From Vulgatibacter incomptus_A (GTDB lineage: Bacteria; Myxococcota; Myxococcia; Myxococcales; Vulgatibacteraceae), in assembly GCA_040391605.1 (NCBI GenBank), contig JBEBXK010000006.1, positions 1-64,000 of the forward strand: 64,000 bases of DNA, in the 5' to 3' direction. This document shows positions 56,681-64,000 of the stretch, one piece after another (within the stretch, counting starts at the first letter, position 1; every line of letters begins with the position of its first letter). The notes under the pieces were generated by a model. The model did not search any database and was not told the DNA's origin. It saw nothing but the letters and a program-made list of their open reading frames with translations. The position numbers were made by a program, and so were the translations under genes.

Positions 56681-57376
56681 TTGGCCGGCTCGTTTGGCAA
56701 CACACCGGAACCACGCTCGGGTCGGACTCCGGCCGGGGGGAGCGCCGAAGAAGCGCTTCGCCTCGTGGTCGAGCTCGAAGACGCGACCGAGGGCCTGCGC
56801 AAGCGATACGATCAGTACTTCCTTGGTCTCGTCCGCACGGCGCCGCTGGAGGAACATCAGCGGGTCCGCAGTGCGCTGTTGCGGATGCGGGGGGCCGCGC
56901 CTCGGAGCGCGCCCGTGCGCTTTCGTCTTCAGGCCGTTCACAATCGCTTCCTCTCCTACGAGCGGATGTGGGGGCGGACCGTCCGGCAGATGGAGGAGGG
57001 GACCTACCGCCGGGATCTGATGAAGGCTCGGATGCGCCGACAGGAGATGGAGCCTCCGGCGGAAGAAGAATCGCCCCGCGCCGGTGGCGCCGAGGCCAAG
57101 GCGACGCGCATCGCCCCGAGGCATCCCGGAGCTGGCGGCGAGAGCCGGCGCGCTGCGGCCGACCTCTCGGAGCAGAGGATGCGGACGATCTTCGACGCCT
57201 ATGTCGGCGCGAAGATCCGCTGCAGCGAGGATACCAAGGGGCTGACCTACGACGTCCTGGCCTCGAGGATTCGGCAGCAGGTCCCCAAGATCCTGGAAAA
57301 ACACAACGCCACCTCGGTCGACTTCAAGGTCGTGATCAAGGACGGCAAGGCGATGCTCCGCGCCATCCCCAAATAG
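56681..57376 (+). CDS. Protein with MXAN_5187-like C-terminal domain
   Basis: 231 residues from TTG 56681 with GGAGAG upstream. The N-terminal 20 residues are low-complexity, then a helical segment (EEALRLVVELEDATEGLRKRYDQYFLGLVRTAPLEEH), and the basic C-terminal domain begins about residue 165 (LSEQRMRTIFDAYVGAKIRCSEDTKGLTYDVLASRIRQQVPKIL, ending VDFKVVIKDGKAMLRAIPK). This matches a myxobacterial C-terminal domain I recall as the MXAN_5187 type, of unknown function. No signal peptide. It follows the terminator array and stands alone. Confidence 0.7.
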   Translation: MAGSFGNTPEPRSGRTPAGGSAEEALRLVVELEDATEGLRKRYDQYFLGLVRTAPLEEHQRVRSALLRMRGAAPRSAPVRFRLQAVHNRFLSYERMWGRTVRQMEEGTYRRDLMKARMRRQEMEPPAEEESPRAGGAEAKATRIAPRHPGAGGESRRAAADLSEQRMRTIFDAYVGAKIRCSEDTKGLTYDVLASRIRQQVPKILEKHNATSVDFKVVIKDGKAMLRAIPK

Positions 57377-57795
57377 GCGCGGCCTCCCGGCCCACCACCG
57401 CGAGCAAGCCCAGGCCCGTGTTTTGAGGCCGGGAGCGAACCGGCGTTGGTTGGCGCTGCCGCGGGGGAGCTGGCAAGCCAGGAGGGTCGCCCTTCCAGCG
57501 CCGCCCATCGCGCTCATCCTGCACTCAACGTTGCGCGCCGTCCCCGGGATGAGGGGCGGCGATTGGGATGGTAGGACGCGTCCGCGATCGGGATCGGGCT
57601 GGCTGCGGTTGGCGTTCGAGGTCGATCCGATCGTGACCGGATACGGAGCCGACGACCGGACCTCCTCGCACTTCATTCGCTGGGAGCCGAGGGCCAAGCC
57701 CTCAAATGTGCAGGGTCTACTCGTTGCGCTCCGATCGCGGCATGTCGAAGATCCTTGGGCTGGCCGCCTCGACGGTTGGCAGATGAGGGGGATGT
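57377..57795. other. Gene-free stretch before the coiled-coil lipoprotein
   Basis: 419 bases with no supported gene. An inverted pair CTCCCGGCC / GGCCGGGAG lies at about 57386 and 57427, but the spacer is long and there is no T-run of note. Confidence 0.45.
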
Positions 57796-58197
57796 GTGGT
57801 CGATGTTCCGAAGGGGGCGCGAGCGGGGTGGCTCGCGCTCCTGCTCCTTGCCGTCTGCGCGTGTGCAGGGCGCGCGGATCTGGCGGAGCAACGTAGCCGG
57901 CTCCAAGGGGAGCATGCCGACCGAATGGCCGAGCTGGATCGGATAGAGGCGCGCCTCCTCGAGTCTCGGGCCCGAGCCCGCGCTTGGGACGAGCTGCGCA
58001 CGAGGCATGCGAACGTCTCGGCCATTGCGTGTGAGAGCGCCGCGGCCCACGCCGAGGGCATGGAGAAGTACCAGCGGTGGCAGGTGGAGAGGAGCCGACG
58101 ACTCGAGGCGCAGCTCGCCAGGGCGATCGACGCGAAGCAGGAGATCGGGTCGAAGCGATGGGCACGCCACGGAGCGCTGCCCACCGCCGGGAACTAG
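57796..58197 (+). CDS. Coiled-coil lipoprotein of unknown function
   Basis: 133 residues with a GTG start at 57796 and a GAGGGGGAT ribosome site. A signal peptide ends in an ACAGR-type lipobox (modified Cys 24 or nearby). The mature part is a long, charged, Arg/Glu/Ala-rich helix (about residues 28-120), with a probable coiled coil. No motif beyond that. Not recognised. Confidence 0.55.
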   Translation: MVDVPKGARAGWLALLLLAVCACAGRADLAEQRSRLQGEHADRMAELDRIEARLLESRARARAWDELRTRHANVSAIACESAAAHAEGMEKYQRWQVERSRRLEAQLARAIDAKQEIGSKRWARHGALPTAGN

Positions 58198-58449
58198 CAG
58201 CGCGCGCGTCCATCGAGTTCGCTCGGTCAGGGCGCCTGCTGAGAAGTTCCACCCAAGGCGTTCGTGGAGATCTCTGCCACGAGGCGTGGCGTCGCCCTCG
58301 GCGCCGGCCCGGCCCTTCGGTACGATCGCGGGTAGCGCGCGATCCACCTGCGCGGGGCGGCGATTCTCTCCGTGGCCTCGGTGAGCAGGACCCAAAGGGG
58401 GGCGGATAGCGGGTAGACTCGCGCGCGCACTTCGCCGCGAGGTTCTTCG
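58198..58449. other. Short gene-free stretch before the OPT transporter
   Basis: 252 bases with no supported gene; it should hold the OPT promoter. Confidence 0.4.
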
Positions 58450-60282
58450 ATGCCCGAGTCCGCCCAGCGCCATCCGGCGCCACCGTCCGCCTACGTCGCG
58501 CCGCCACCCGAAGCGTTCAGCCTGGAGAGCCATCCGGAGCTCACCCTCCGGGCGGTGCTGGTGGCGCTGGTAGTGGCGGCGGTGATCGGCGCGAGCTATC
58601 CGCTGATCGTCCTCAAACTCGGCTTTGGGCCCAACATTTCGGTGGTCAGCGCGTTCTTCGGCTACATGGCCCTCTCGGCCATCGGTTTCTTCACCGGGAC
58701 CAGGGCGGGACGTCTGGAGAACAACCTGGTGCAGACGGCTGGCACCACCGCGGGCCAGTCGGGGTTCATGTGTGTGGTGCTGGCCGCGTTCGACATGCTG
58801 AACGCCAAGCCTGGGCTGGGCTTCTCGGTGCACCTCAGCCCGCTGCAGACCTTCCTCTGGCTGAGCATCGCCGGCCTCCTCGGGGTGCTGGCGGCGGTGC
58901 CGCTGCGCCGGCACTTCATCGAGGAGGAGGAGCTCGCCTTCCCCGACGGGGTCGCCGCCGGTCAGACCCTGCTGATCCTCGATGATCCGAAGCAGGCGAA
59001 GCGGCGCACCCGAATGCTGGGCTTCGGGCTCCTGGCCTCGGGTGCCCTCACCTGGCTGCAGACAGGCCTGCCCAAGGCGATCCGCTTCGTACCCGAGCAC
59101 CTCTACTTCGGTACGGGCGGATCGTTGCTGAAGATGGGGATGGGCTGGAGCCTGCTCTCCTTCGGCTCGGGCCTGCTGGTGGGGCTGCGGGTGATGGTCT
59201 CCATGGGGATCGGGATGATCGTGGCATGGCTGATCCTCCCGGGCGTGCTCCTGGCACACGGCGCCGTGGCCTCCGCCACCATGGGTGAGGTGATACGCTG
59301 GGTAATGTGGCCAGCTACCGGCATGCTTGTGGCCGGCGGCCTCACGTCCCTGGCGCTGAAGTGGAGGGTGATCGCGCGGACCTTCACCGCCCTCGATATG
59401 AAGAGCCTGGCCGACGGCGAGGAGTTTCCCATCCGCTGGGTGTTGATCGGCACGAGCATCCTCGCCGTCGCCCTCTGCGTCCTCCAATACGTGAGCCTCG
59501 GCCTCCCCGTGTGGATCACGGCCGTGGCGATCCTCCTCTCGCTGCCACTGATGCTCGTCGGCACCCGCGTGCTGGGCGAGACCAATTGGGCGCCGGTCTC
59601 CGCCATGGCGAACCTGATGCAGGGCGTGTTCGCGGTGCTGGCGCCAGGGCATCTGCCTACCAACATGATCGCCTCCGGGATGTCCGGGAGCATCGCCGCC
59701 AACGGCGAGCACCTGATGCAGGACTACAAGGCCGGAAAGATCGTCGGCTCCAGCCCCAGGCTCCTCACGTATCTGCAGCTCATTGCCGTGCCGGTGGGGG
59801 CGGCCGCGGTCTCCCTGGTCTACCCGATCCTCCGGGAGCGTTACGGCGTGGTGGATCGCACGCTGGCGGATGGGAGCGTCAAGGTGGCCGAGCTCTCATC
59901 GCCGATCAGCGTGAAGTGGGCGGGCTTCGCCGAACTCCTCTCGCAGGGGCTCGACGTGCTCCCGAAGGGATCGGGGTGGGCGCTGCTCGTCGGCTGCCTC
60001 ATCGGCGCGGCCATCGCGGTGGGGGAGGGCCGGCCGGGCCTCAAGCGCTTTCTCCCTTCGCCCACCGGCATCGGCATCGGCATGCTGATCCCCGGCATCT
60101 ACGTGCTGCCGATGCTGCTGGGCGGGATCACCCAGGCCGTGTGGAAGCGCGTCTCACACCGGAGCGAGGAAGAGTACTCCACCGCCCTGGCCTCCGGCTT
60201 CATCGCAGGGGAGGCGCTGGTCTCCGTGATCCTCGCGCTGATCGCTGCAGCCGCCCTCACCTTCGGCCTCGGAGGGTCGTGA
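58450..60282 (+). CDS. OPT family oligopeptide or metal-peptide transporter
   Basis: 610 residues with about 14-16 membrane helices and OPT family motifs (VIGASYPLIVLKLGFGPNISVVSAFFGYMAL, a QTAGTTAGQSGFM segment and a later SAMANLMQGVFAVLAPGHLPTNMIASGMSGSIAANGEHLMQDYKAGKIVGSSPR stretch, split by normal helices). It is likely a proton-coupled peptide importer. The ATG at 58450 is preceded by GAGG. The HutF gene follows after 52 bases, so it may share a peptide- or amino-acid-use context. Confidence 0.88.
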   Translation: MPESAQRHPAPPSAYVAPPPEAFSLESHPELTLRAVLVALVVAAVIGASYPLIVLKLGFGPNISVVSAFFGYMALSAIGFFTGTRAGRLENNLVQTAGTTAGQSGFMCVVLAAFDMLNAKPGLGFSVHLSPLQTFLWLSIAGLLGVLAAVPLRRHFIEEEELAFPDGVAAGQTLLILDDPKQAKRRTRMLGFGLLASGALTWLQTGLPKAIRFVPEHLYFGTGGSLLKMGMGWSLLSFGSGLLVGLRVMVSMGIGMIVAWLILPGVLLAHGAVASATMGEVIRWVMWPATGMLVAGGLTSLALKWRVIARTFTALDMKSLADGEEFPIRWVLIGTSILAVALCVLQYVSLGLPVWITAVAILLSLPLMLVGTRVLGETNWAPVSAMANLMQGVFAVLAPGHLPTNMIASGMSGSIAANGEHLMQDYKAGKIVGSSPRLLTYLQLIAVPVGAAAVSLVYPILRERYGVVDRTLADGSVKVAELSSPISVKWAGFAELLSQGLDVLPKGSGWALLVGCLIGAAIAVGEGRPGLKRFLPSPTGIGIGMLIPGIYVLPMLLGGITQAVWKRVSHRSEEEYSTALASGFIAGEALVSVILALIAAAALTFGLGGS

Positions 60283-60334
60283 TGTGTGTAGAGAAGGATG
60301 ACTTCATGTCCAGTGATCCAAGGAGTGCCGTGAG

Positions 60335-61708
60335 ATGATTCACCTCTTGCCAGACTACGTCGTCGTCGACGGCGCGATCCGCAGCGGGCACGCCGTGGCC
60401 CTTGGAGAAGACGGCCGCATCGCCAGCGTGGGGCCGCCGCCTCCCGGCGCCGCGCTGCGACGACTCCCCCGGCGGCTCCTCGTCCCCGGCTTCGTCAACG
60501 CCCATAGCCACGCGTTCCAACGTGCCATCCGCGGACGCTCTGAGTATCGACAGCCCGGCCGCACCAGCGACGACTTCTGGACCTGGCGCGAGCAGATGTA
60601 CGAGGCGGTCTCGAAGCTGGATCCGGATCAGGTCGAGGCCATCTCGCGGATGGCCTTCGTGGAGATGGCGTTGGCGGGGATCACTTCGGTAGGGGAGTTC
60701 CACTACCTCCATCACCCTGCCGCCGGTGGCCGCTACGACGATCCGGACGAGCTGGCGATGCGGGTGGCGGCAGCGGCTGAGGTTGCGGGGATCGAGCTGG
60801 TGCTGCTGCGGGTGGGCTACGCCAGGGCAGGCTTCGATCGCCGCCCGGATCCCCGGCAGGCCCGCTTCATCGACTCCAGCCCGGAGGAGACCCTCCGCTC
60901 GGTGGACAGCATCCGGTCCCGCGGCTTCAAGGTCGGGGTCGCGCCCCATAGCGTCCGGGCGCAGCCGATCGAGTGGCTGCGAGCGCTGGGCGCCTACGCT
61001 CAGGAGAACGAGCTGCCGCTGCATATGCACCTCTCCGAGCAGCCGCGGGAGGTGGAGGAGTCCCTGGCAGAGCACGGCCTGCGCCCGGCGGCGCTGGTGG
61101 ATCGAGAGGGACTTGTGGACGCCCGATTCACCGGTGTTCATGGGGTTCACTTGATCGACTCCGAGGTGGACGCCCTCGGCGCCGCGGGGGCGACGATCTG
61201 CGCCTGCCCCACCACCGAGCGCAACCTGGGCGATGGCGTCGTCCGAGCGCGGGAGCTCCTGGCGTCCGGCGCGCGGATCTGCTTCGGTACCGACTCTCAG
61301 ATCGAGATCGCGCCGCTGCAGGACGCGAGGGCGTTGGAGTACCATCTGCGCCTGGAGCGCCTCGAGCGGGCGGTCCTCGGCGATCCTGCAGGGGACGAGG
61401 CGCCGGATCGCCTGGCGGCGCGGCTGCTGGAGTGCACCGCTGCCTCTGGGGCCCGATCGTTGGGGCTGGCGGCAGGGCGGATCGCGGTCGGCGCCGCCGC
61501 CGATCTGGTCTCCATCGATCTCGACGATCCCTCCATCGCTGGCGCCGACGAGGCGAACCTCCTGCCCAACCTCGTCTTCTCCGCGGAGCGCACGGCGATC
61601 CGCGAGGTCTGGTCCCGCGGCCGCCAGATCGTGGCGGAGGGGCGCCACCTGCAGCAAGAGCAGGCGACCCGCGCCTTCTCCGAGGCGATGCGGAGGCTGT
61701 GGAGCTGA
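60335..61708 (+). CDS. hutF: Formimidoylglutamate deiminase HutF
   Basis: 457 residues; an amidohydrolase that releases ammonia from N-formimino-L-glutamate in histidine degradation. The metal-binding HSH (57-59) lies in FVNAHSHAFQRAIRGRSEY, and the DFWTWREQMYEA segment is HutF-specific. Other ligands are seen in HMHLSEQ and FGTDSQ. The rest of the hut genes are not in this window. It could serve histidine released from imported peptides. The gene is terminated by a hairpin in the repeat element at 61824-61852. Confidence 0.85.
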   Translation: MIHLLPDYVVVDGAIRSGHAVALGEDGRIASVGPPPPGAALRRLPRRLLVPGFVNAHSHAFQRAIRGRSEYRQPGRTSDDFWTWREQMYEAVSKLDPDQVEAISRMAFVEMALAGITSVGEFHYLHHPAAGGRYDDPDELAMRVAAAAEVAGIELVLLRVGYARAGFDRRPDPRQARFIDSSPEETLRSVDSIRSRGFKVGVAPHSVRAQPIEWLRALGAYAQENELPLHMHLSEQPREVEESLAEHGLRPAALVDREGLVDARFTGVHGVHLIDSEVDALGAAGATICACPTTERNLGDGVVRARELLASGARICFGTDSQIEIAPLQDARALEYHLRLERLERAVLGDPAGDEAPDRLAARLLECTAASGARSLGLAAGRIAVGAAADLVSIDLDDPSIAGADEANLLPNLVFSAERTAIREVWSRGRQIVAEGRHLQQEQATRAFSEAMRRLWS

Positions 61709-61727
61709 GGCCGATCCTTGAGGCGTA

Positions 61728-61904
61728 GGAGCCAGGGACTCCGCGTCACCTCACGCTCACGGCGCTTCGCGCGACGGCTCCTTCTGGCGGTCGCTCGCTT
61801 GCGGCTCTAGGAGCCTGTGAAGCCATCGTCCTCGCGCGAAGGGGGGACGATGATTTCATGTGCGCTTCGCGCTACGGCTCCTTCTGGCGATCGCTCGCCT
61901 CCGG
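61728..61904 (-). repeat. Inverted copies of the dispersed terminator repeat
   Basis: On the minus strand the region reads through the same blocks as the atpC array: GGCGAGCGATCGCC, AGAAGGAGCC, GTAGCGCG, ATGAAATC, then the stem, then GGCTTCACAGGCTCC. A full element lies at 61810-61881 between GGAGCC and GGCTCC (72 bases, against 73 in the atpC array), and a partial copy lies 100 bases to its left. They sit between the convergent hutF and quinone-oxidoreductase genes. Confidence 0.85.
61824..61858. terminator. Bidirectional terminator of hutF and the 61905 gene
   Basis: CATCGTCC (61824-61831) pairs with GGACGATG (61845-61852), an 8-bp stem followed by ATTTCA, with a similar run in the opposite direction. 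It is the central hairpin of the repeat copy. Confidence 0.7.
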
Positions 61905-62927
61905 CTAGGTGGTGGTGAGGACGGTCTTGCCGAAGTTTTTTCGATCCTGCAGGCGGTCGTGGGCGCCGGCGACGTCTTCCAATGGGTAGGTGGAGTCGAT
62001 CGTGGGGAGGAACTCCCCGTTCACCCAGCGATGGACCACCTCCTCGAGGATCGTGCGGACCTTGTCGGCCTCACTCCATAAGTGTCCGAGGTTGACACCG
62101 ATGACGCCCTTATTGTCGTTCATCAGCTTGATGGGGTGATAGATCGGGGTCTGGACCAGCGCCTTGGCGGTGGCAGCGAGGTTGCGTCGCTTGCCGCTGC
62201 CGCTGGTGGATGAGACGCCAAAGAGGAAGAGCCTCCCCATCTGGGAGAGGCAGCGGTAGCTCTTGCGGGCGTTCTCGCCGCCGATGGGATCGAGGACGAC
62301 GTCCACCCCACGCCCTGCGGTCAGCTCGCGGATCTCCTCCTCGAAGTCCCGCTCGTGGTAGTCGATGACGTGGTCTAGGCCCAGGGCTCGCAGCCGCTCA
62401 TGCTTGGAAGCACTGGCGGTGCCGAAGGCGATGGCGCCCCGCGCTTTGGCGATCTGAAGGGCGGCGAGGCCGACGCCGCCACCGACCCCATGGATCAACA
62501 CCTTGTCTCCGGCGCGGAGGCAGCCGAGGCGTTCCAGCATCAGGTGGGCGGTGAGGTAGTTCACCGGGAGCGCGGCGGCGTCGACGTAGCTGCGGTCGTC
62601 AGGGATGCGGATCGCCTGGCCCGCGGGCACCACTGCGGTGTCTGCGTAGCCCCCGAAGCGGGTGAGGGCGACCACCCGATCGCCCACCCGGAGCGCCTCG
62701 ACCTCCGGCCCCACCTCGTCGATCACCCCGGCGACCTCGTAGCCCACCACACAGGGAGGGGGGGGCGCGTCGGGGTAGAGGCCCATGCGGGCGAGGACGT
62801 CGGCGAAGTTCACCCCCGCCGCGTGGATCCGGATCCGGATCTCTCCGGCACCCGGCCGGGGATCGTCCACCTGTTCCAGCCGGAGAACTTCGGGGCCGCC
62901 ATGGCGCGAGATCACGACCTGTCGCAT
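61905..62927 (-). CDS. MDR-type quinone oxidoreductase-like protein (VAT1-like)
   Basis: 340 residues of medium-chain dehydrogenase/reductase fold. The N-terminal domain includes the GVNFADVLARMG and VVGYEVAGVIDEVG segments; there is no zinc-binding Cys cluster. The nucleotide site is VLIHGVGGGVGLAALQIAKARGA, and the C-terminal sequence NDNKGVIGVNLGHLWSE resembles the VAT-1 branch of quinone oxidoreductases. It probably uses NADPH; the substrate is unknown. The start has GAGGTAGAG upstream. Confidence 0.87.
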   Translation of the reverse strand: MRQVVISRHGGPEVLRLEQVDDPRPGAGEIRIRIHAAGVNFADVLARMGLYPDAPPPPCVVGYEVAGVIDEVGPEVEALRVGDRVVALTRFGGYADTAVVPAGQAIRIPDDRSYVDAAALPVNYLTAHLMLERLGCLRAGDKVLIHGVGGGVGLAALQIAKARGAIAFGTASASKHERLRALGLDHVIDYHERDFEEEIRELTAGRGVDVVLDPIGGENARKSYRCLSQMGRLFLFGVSSTSGSGKRRNLAATAKALVQTPIYHPIKLMNDNKGVIGVNLGHLWSEADKVRTILEEVVHRWVNGEFLPTIDSTYPLEDVAGAHDRLQDRKNFGKTVLTTT

Positions 62928-63088
62928 CGTGCTCTACCTCATGTTCGGGCAGCGCCGGATGCGCCGTACCGTGCCGTCAATGTAGGCGCGGCGGCGGGGA
63001 ACTCAACCAAGAGTTCATTATCGGTGATCAGCAACCCAACCCGCGTAGGCCTGGGCTGGAGCGGCCAACGCGGCTCTCCTATCGGGGC

Positions 63089-63988
63089 TCAGGGAGCCGC
63101 TTCATCGAGCCAATGGCCGAGGCGCTCCGCCCGATCGCTCCCGGGGAAGCGCTGCCTGAACTCATCGGCGAGCTCCAGGGCGGCGGAGGTCTCGCCGAGG
63201 CGCGCCTTCACGAGACAGAGGTGGAAGAGGGCCTCTTCCTCGAGGACCCCGCCGGGATGATCGGCCCGGTAGCGGGAGAGCAGGCGCGCGGCCCTCTCGA
63301 GCTCCCGGCCCTGGGAGACGAGGACGAGGGCCTCGCGGAGGAGCTCGGCGGCGGCGTCACCGTCGCTGCAGAACTGGCGCTGGTTGCCGGCGCTCAGGTG
63401 GTCCCGGTTGCCGCGATGATCGGTGACCCGGACCCGCCCCTCCTCGACGGCGACGACGCTGCAGCGGCCTCGCGACTCCACGGAGAAGCGGGTGCCGACG
63501 ACCTCGACCAGGACCTGCTCGGTGCGGACCTTGAAGCTCTGGCCGGGCCCAAGCGGCTCGACCTCGAAATATGCCCGGCCCTGGACGACCCGCAGGTCGA
63601 TGGCGTTGGCCTCGGCGTGCTCGACGCGGAGGCTGCCATGGACATCGATGTGGACGCTGTGGGCACCGACCGTGAAGCTGGTGGGCTGGTCGACGGCCTG
63701 GCGAACGGAGCCGGTGCCGGGCTCCGTCGTCGCGGCGAGCTGCGGATGGGGGGAGGGGGCCTCTCGGATCCCCGGCAAGGCCAGCACGGTGAAGAGGGCC
63801 GCCACAGCGGCGAGGCCGCCGGCAACAGCCAGGGGGCGGAGGATCCAGCGCCGCGCGGGCTTTCCGTGGGGCATCGAAGCCAGGGCCCGGGCCACCATCC
63901 GGCGCTCGGCGGCGGGGCTCGGCCGGGCATCGGAGAGGGATCGCAGAGCGTGGATGCTCGCCTCGTTGGTCTCGGTGTCGCGGTTCAT
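63089..63988 (-). CDS. FecR-domain membrane protein with a C-terminal tetratricopeptide-like region
   Basis: 299 residues: a cytoplasmic N-terminus (ASIHALRSLSDARPSPAAERRMVARAL), one membrane helix (about 47-69), a periplasmic FecR-like domain (VGAHSVHIDVHGSLRVEHAE, VVGTRFSVESRG and VVAVEEGRVRVTDHRG), and a C-terminal repeat-like helical stretch (LSRYRADHPGGVLEEEALFHLCLVKARLGETSAALELADEFRQRFPGS). FecR proteins regulate ECF sigma factors. The gene that would precede it lies outside the window; GGGGGAAGAG stands before the ATG. Confidence 0.82.
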   Translation of the reverse strand: MNRDTETNEASIHALRSLSDARPSPAAERRMVARALASMPHGKPARRWILRPLAVAGGLAAVAALFTVLALPGIREAPSPHPQLAATTEPGTGSVRQAVDQPTSFTVGAHSVHIDVHGSLRVEHAEANAIDLRVVQGRAYFEVEPLGPGQSFKVRTEQVLVEVVGTRFSVESRGRCSVVAVEEGRVRVTDHRGNRDHLSAGNQRQFCSDGDAAAELLREALVLVSQGRELERAARLLSRYRADHPGGVLEEEALFHLCLVKARLGETSAALELADEFRQRFPGSDRAERLGHWLDEAAP

Positions 63989-64000
63989 CTCTTCCCCCAG

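Noticed and set aside
56543..58507. 654-codon open frame on the minus strand
   Set aside because: It runs through the terminator array and antisense to the MXAN_5187-like and lipoprotein genes, and the composition is Arg/Pro/Ala-rich without any domain.

Overview
The window reads as the origin-proximal part of a GC-rich chromosome of a myxobacterium-like organism (phylum Myxococcota; species not assignable from sequence alone). The reasons are the very GC-rich codon use, the order dnaA | rpmH-rnpA-yidD-yidC-jag ... rsmG-parA-parB-bactofilin-atpHAGDC, an alternative complex III (act) operon, many Gly-rich or Cys-rich lipoproteins, and a protein whose C-terminal domain resembles the MXAN_5187 type. 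No insertion sequences, prophage genes, CRISPR arrays or rRNA genes were seen.

Layout. (1) 1-8983, minus strand: a tightly overlapping respiratory operon actA-B-C-D-E-F, a small membrane protein, a SCO copper chaperone and the first codons of cytochrome oxidase subunit II. It should carry electrons from quinol to cytochrome c to oxidase. (2) 9385-16831: a pseudopilin-like protein coupled to an HrpB helicase with a repeat-built insert, a lipoprotein cytochrome c, an RlmK-like rRNA methyltransferase, a Cys-rich lipoprotein and a solitary hrcA. (3) 16987-23099, minus strand: ileS-lspA-lgt-tauE-DUF1634, which includes two of the steps of lipoprotein maturation. (4) 23497-31906: a RimK-type ligase plus DsbA-like protein; two paralogous Gly-repeat lipoproteins that flank a membrane Fe-S oxidoreductase; then a YkgJ-type Cys-cluster protein behind a catalytically degenerate archaemetzincin. 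(5) 31986-39154, minus strand: tRNA-Gln, gyrB, recF, dnaN, dnaA. (6) 39619-45368, plus strand: rpmH to jag, a small ORF, about 1 kb with DnaA-box-like sites (candidate oriC), and rsmG. (7) 45369-48364: 3 kb of gene-free repetitive DNA holding two parS sites. (8) 48365-56125: parA, parB, bactofilin and the ATP synthase genes atpHAGDC. (9) 56234-63988: a 103-bp tandem array of terminator hairpins, two envelope or regulatory-looking proteins, an OPT transporter with hutF, a quinone-oxidoreductase-like protein and a FecR-like anti-sigma or sensor protein.

Replication genes point away from the dnaA/rpmH divergence on both sides, so the origin should lie between about 39 and 45 kb. The ParA, ParB, bactofilin and parS cluster next to it is the chromosome segregation centre.

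The most unusual non-coding features are three. The first is a dispersed, terminator-containing repeat family with 4 tandem copies after atpC and related copies near 61.8, 34.9, 26.6 and 13.8 kb. The second is a 46-bp tandem repeat array of about 13 units lying between the two parS sites. The third is an array of ten 8-bp units downstream of rsmG. All calls come from reading the sequence; no database search was run.
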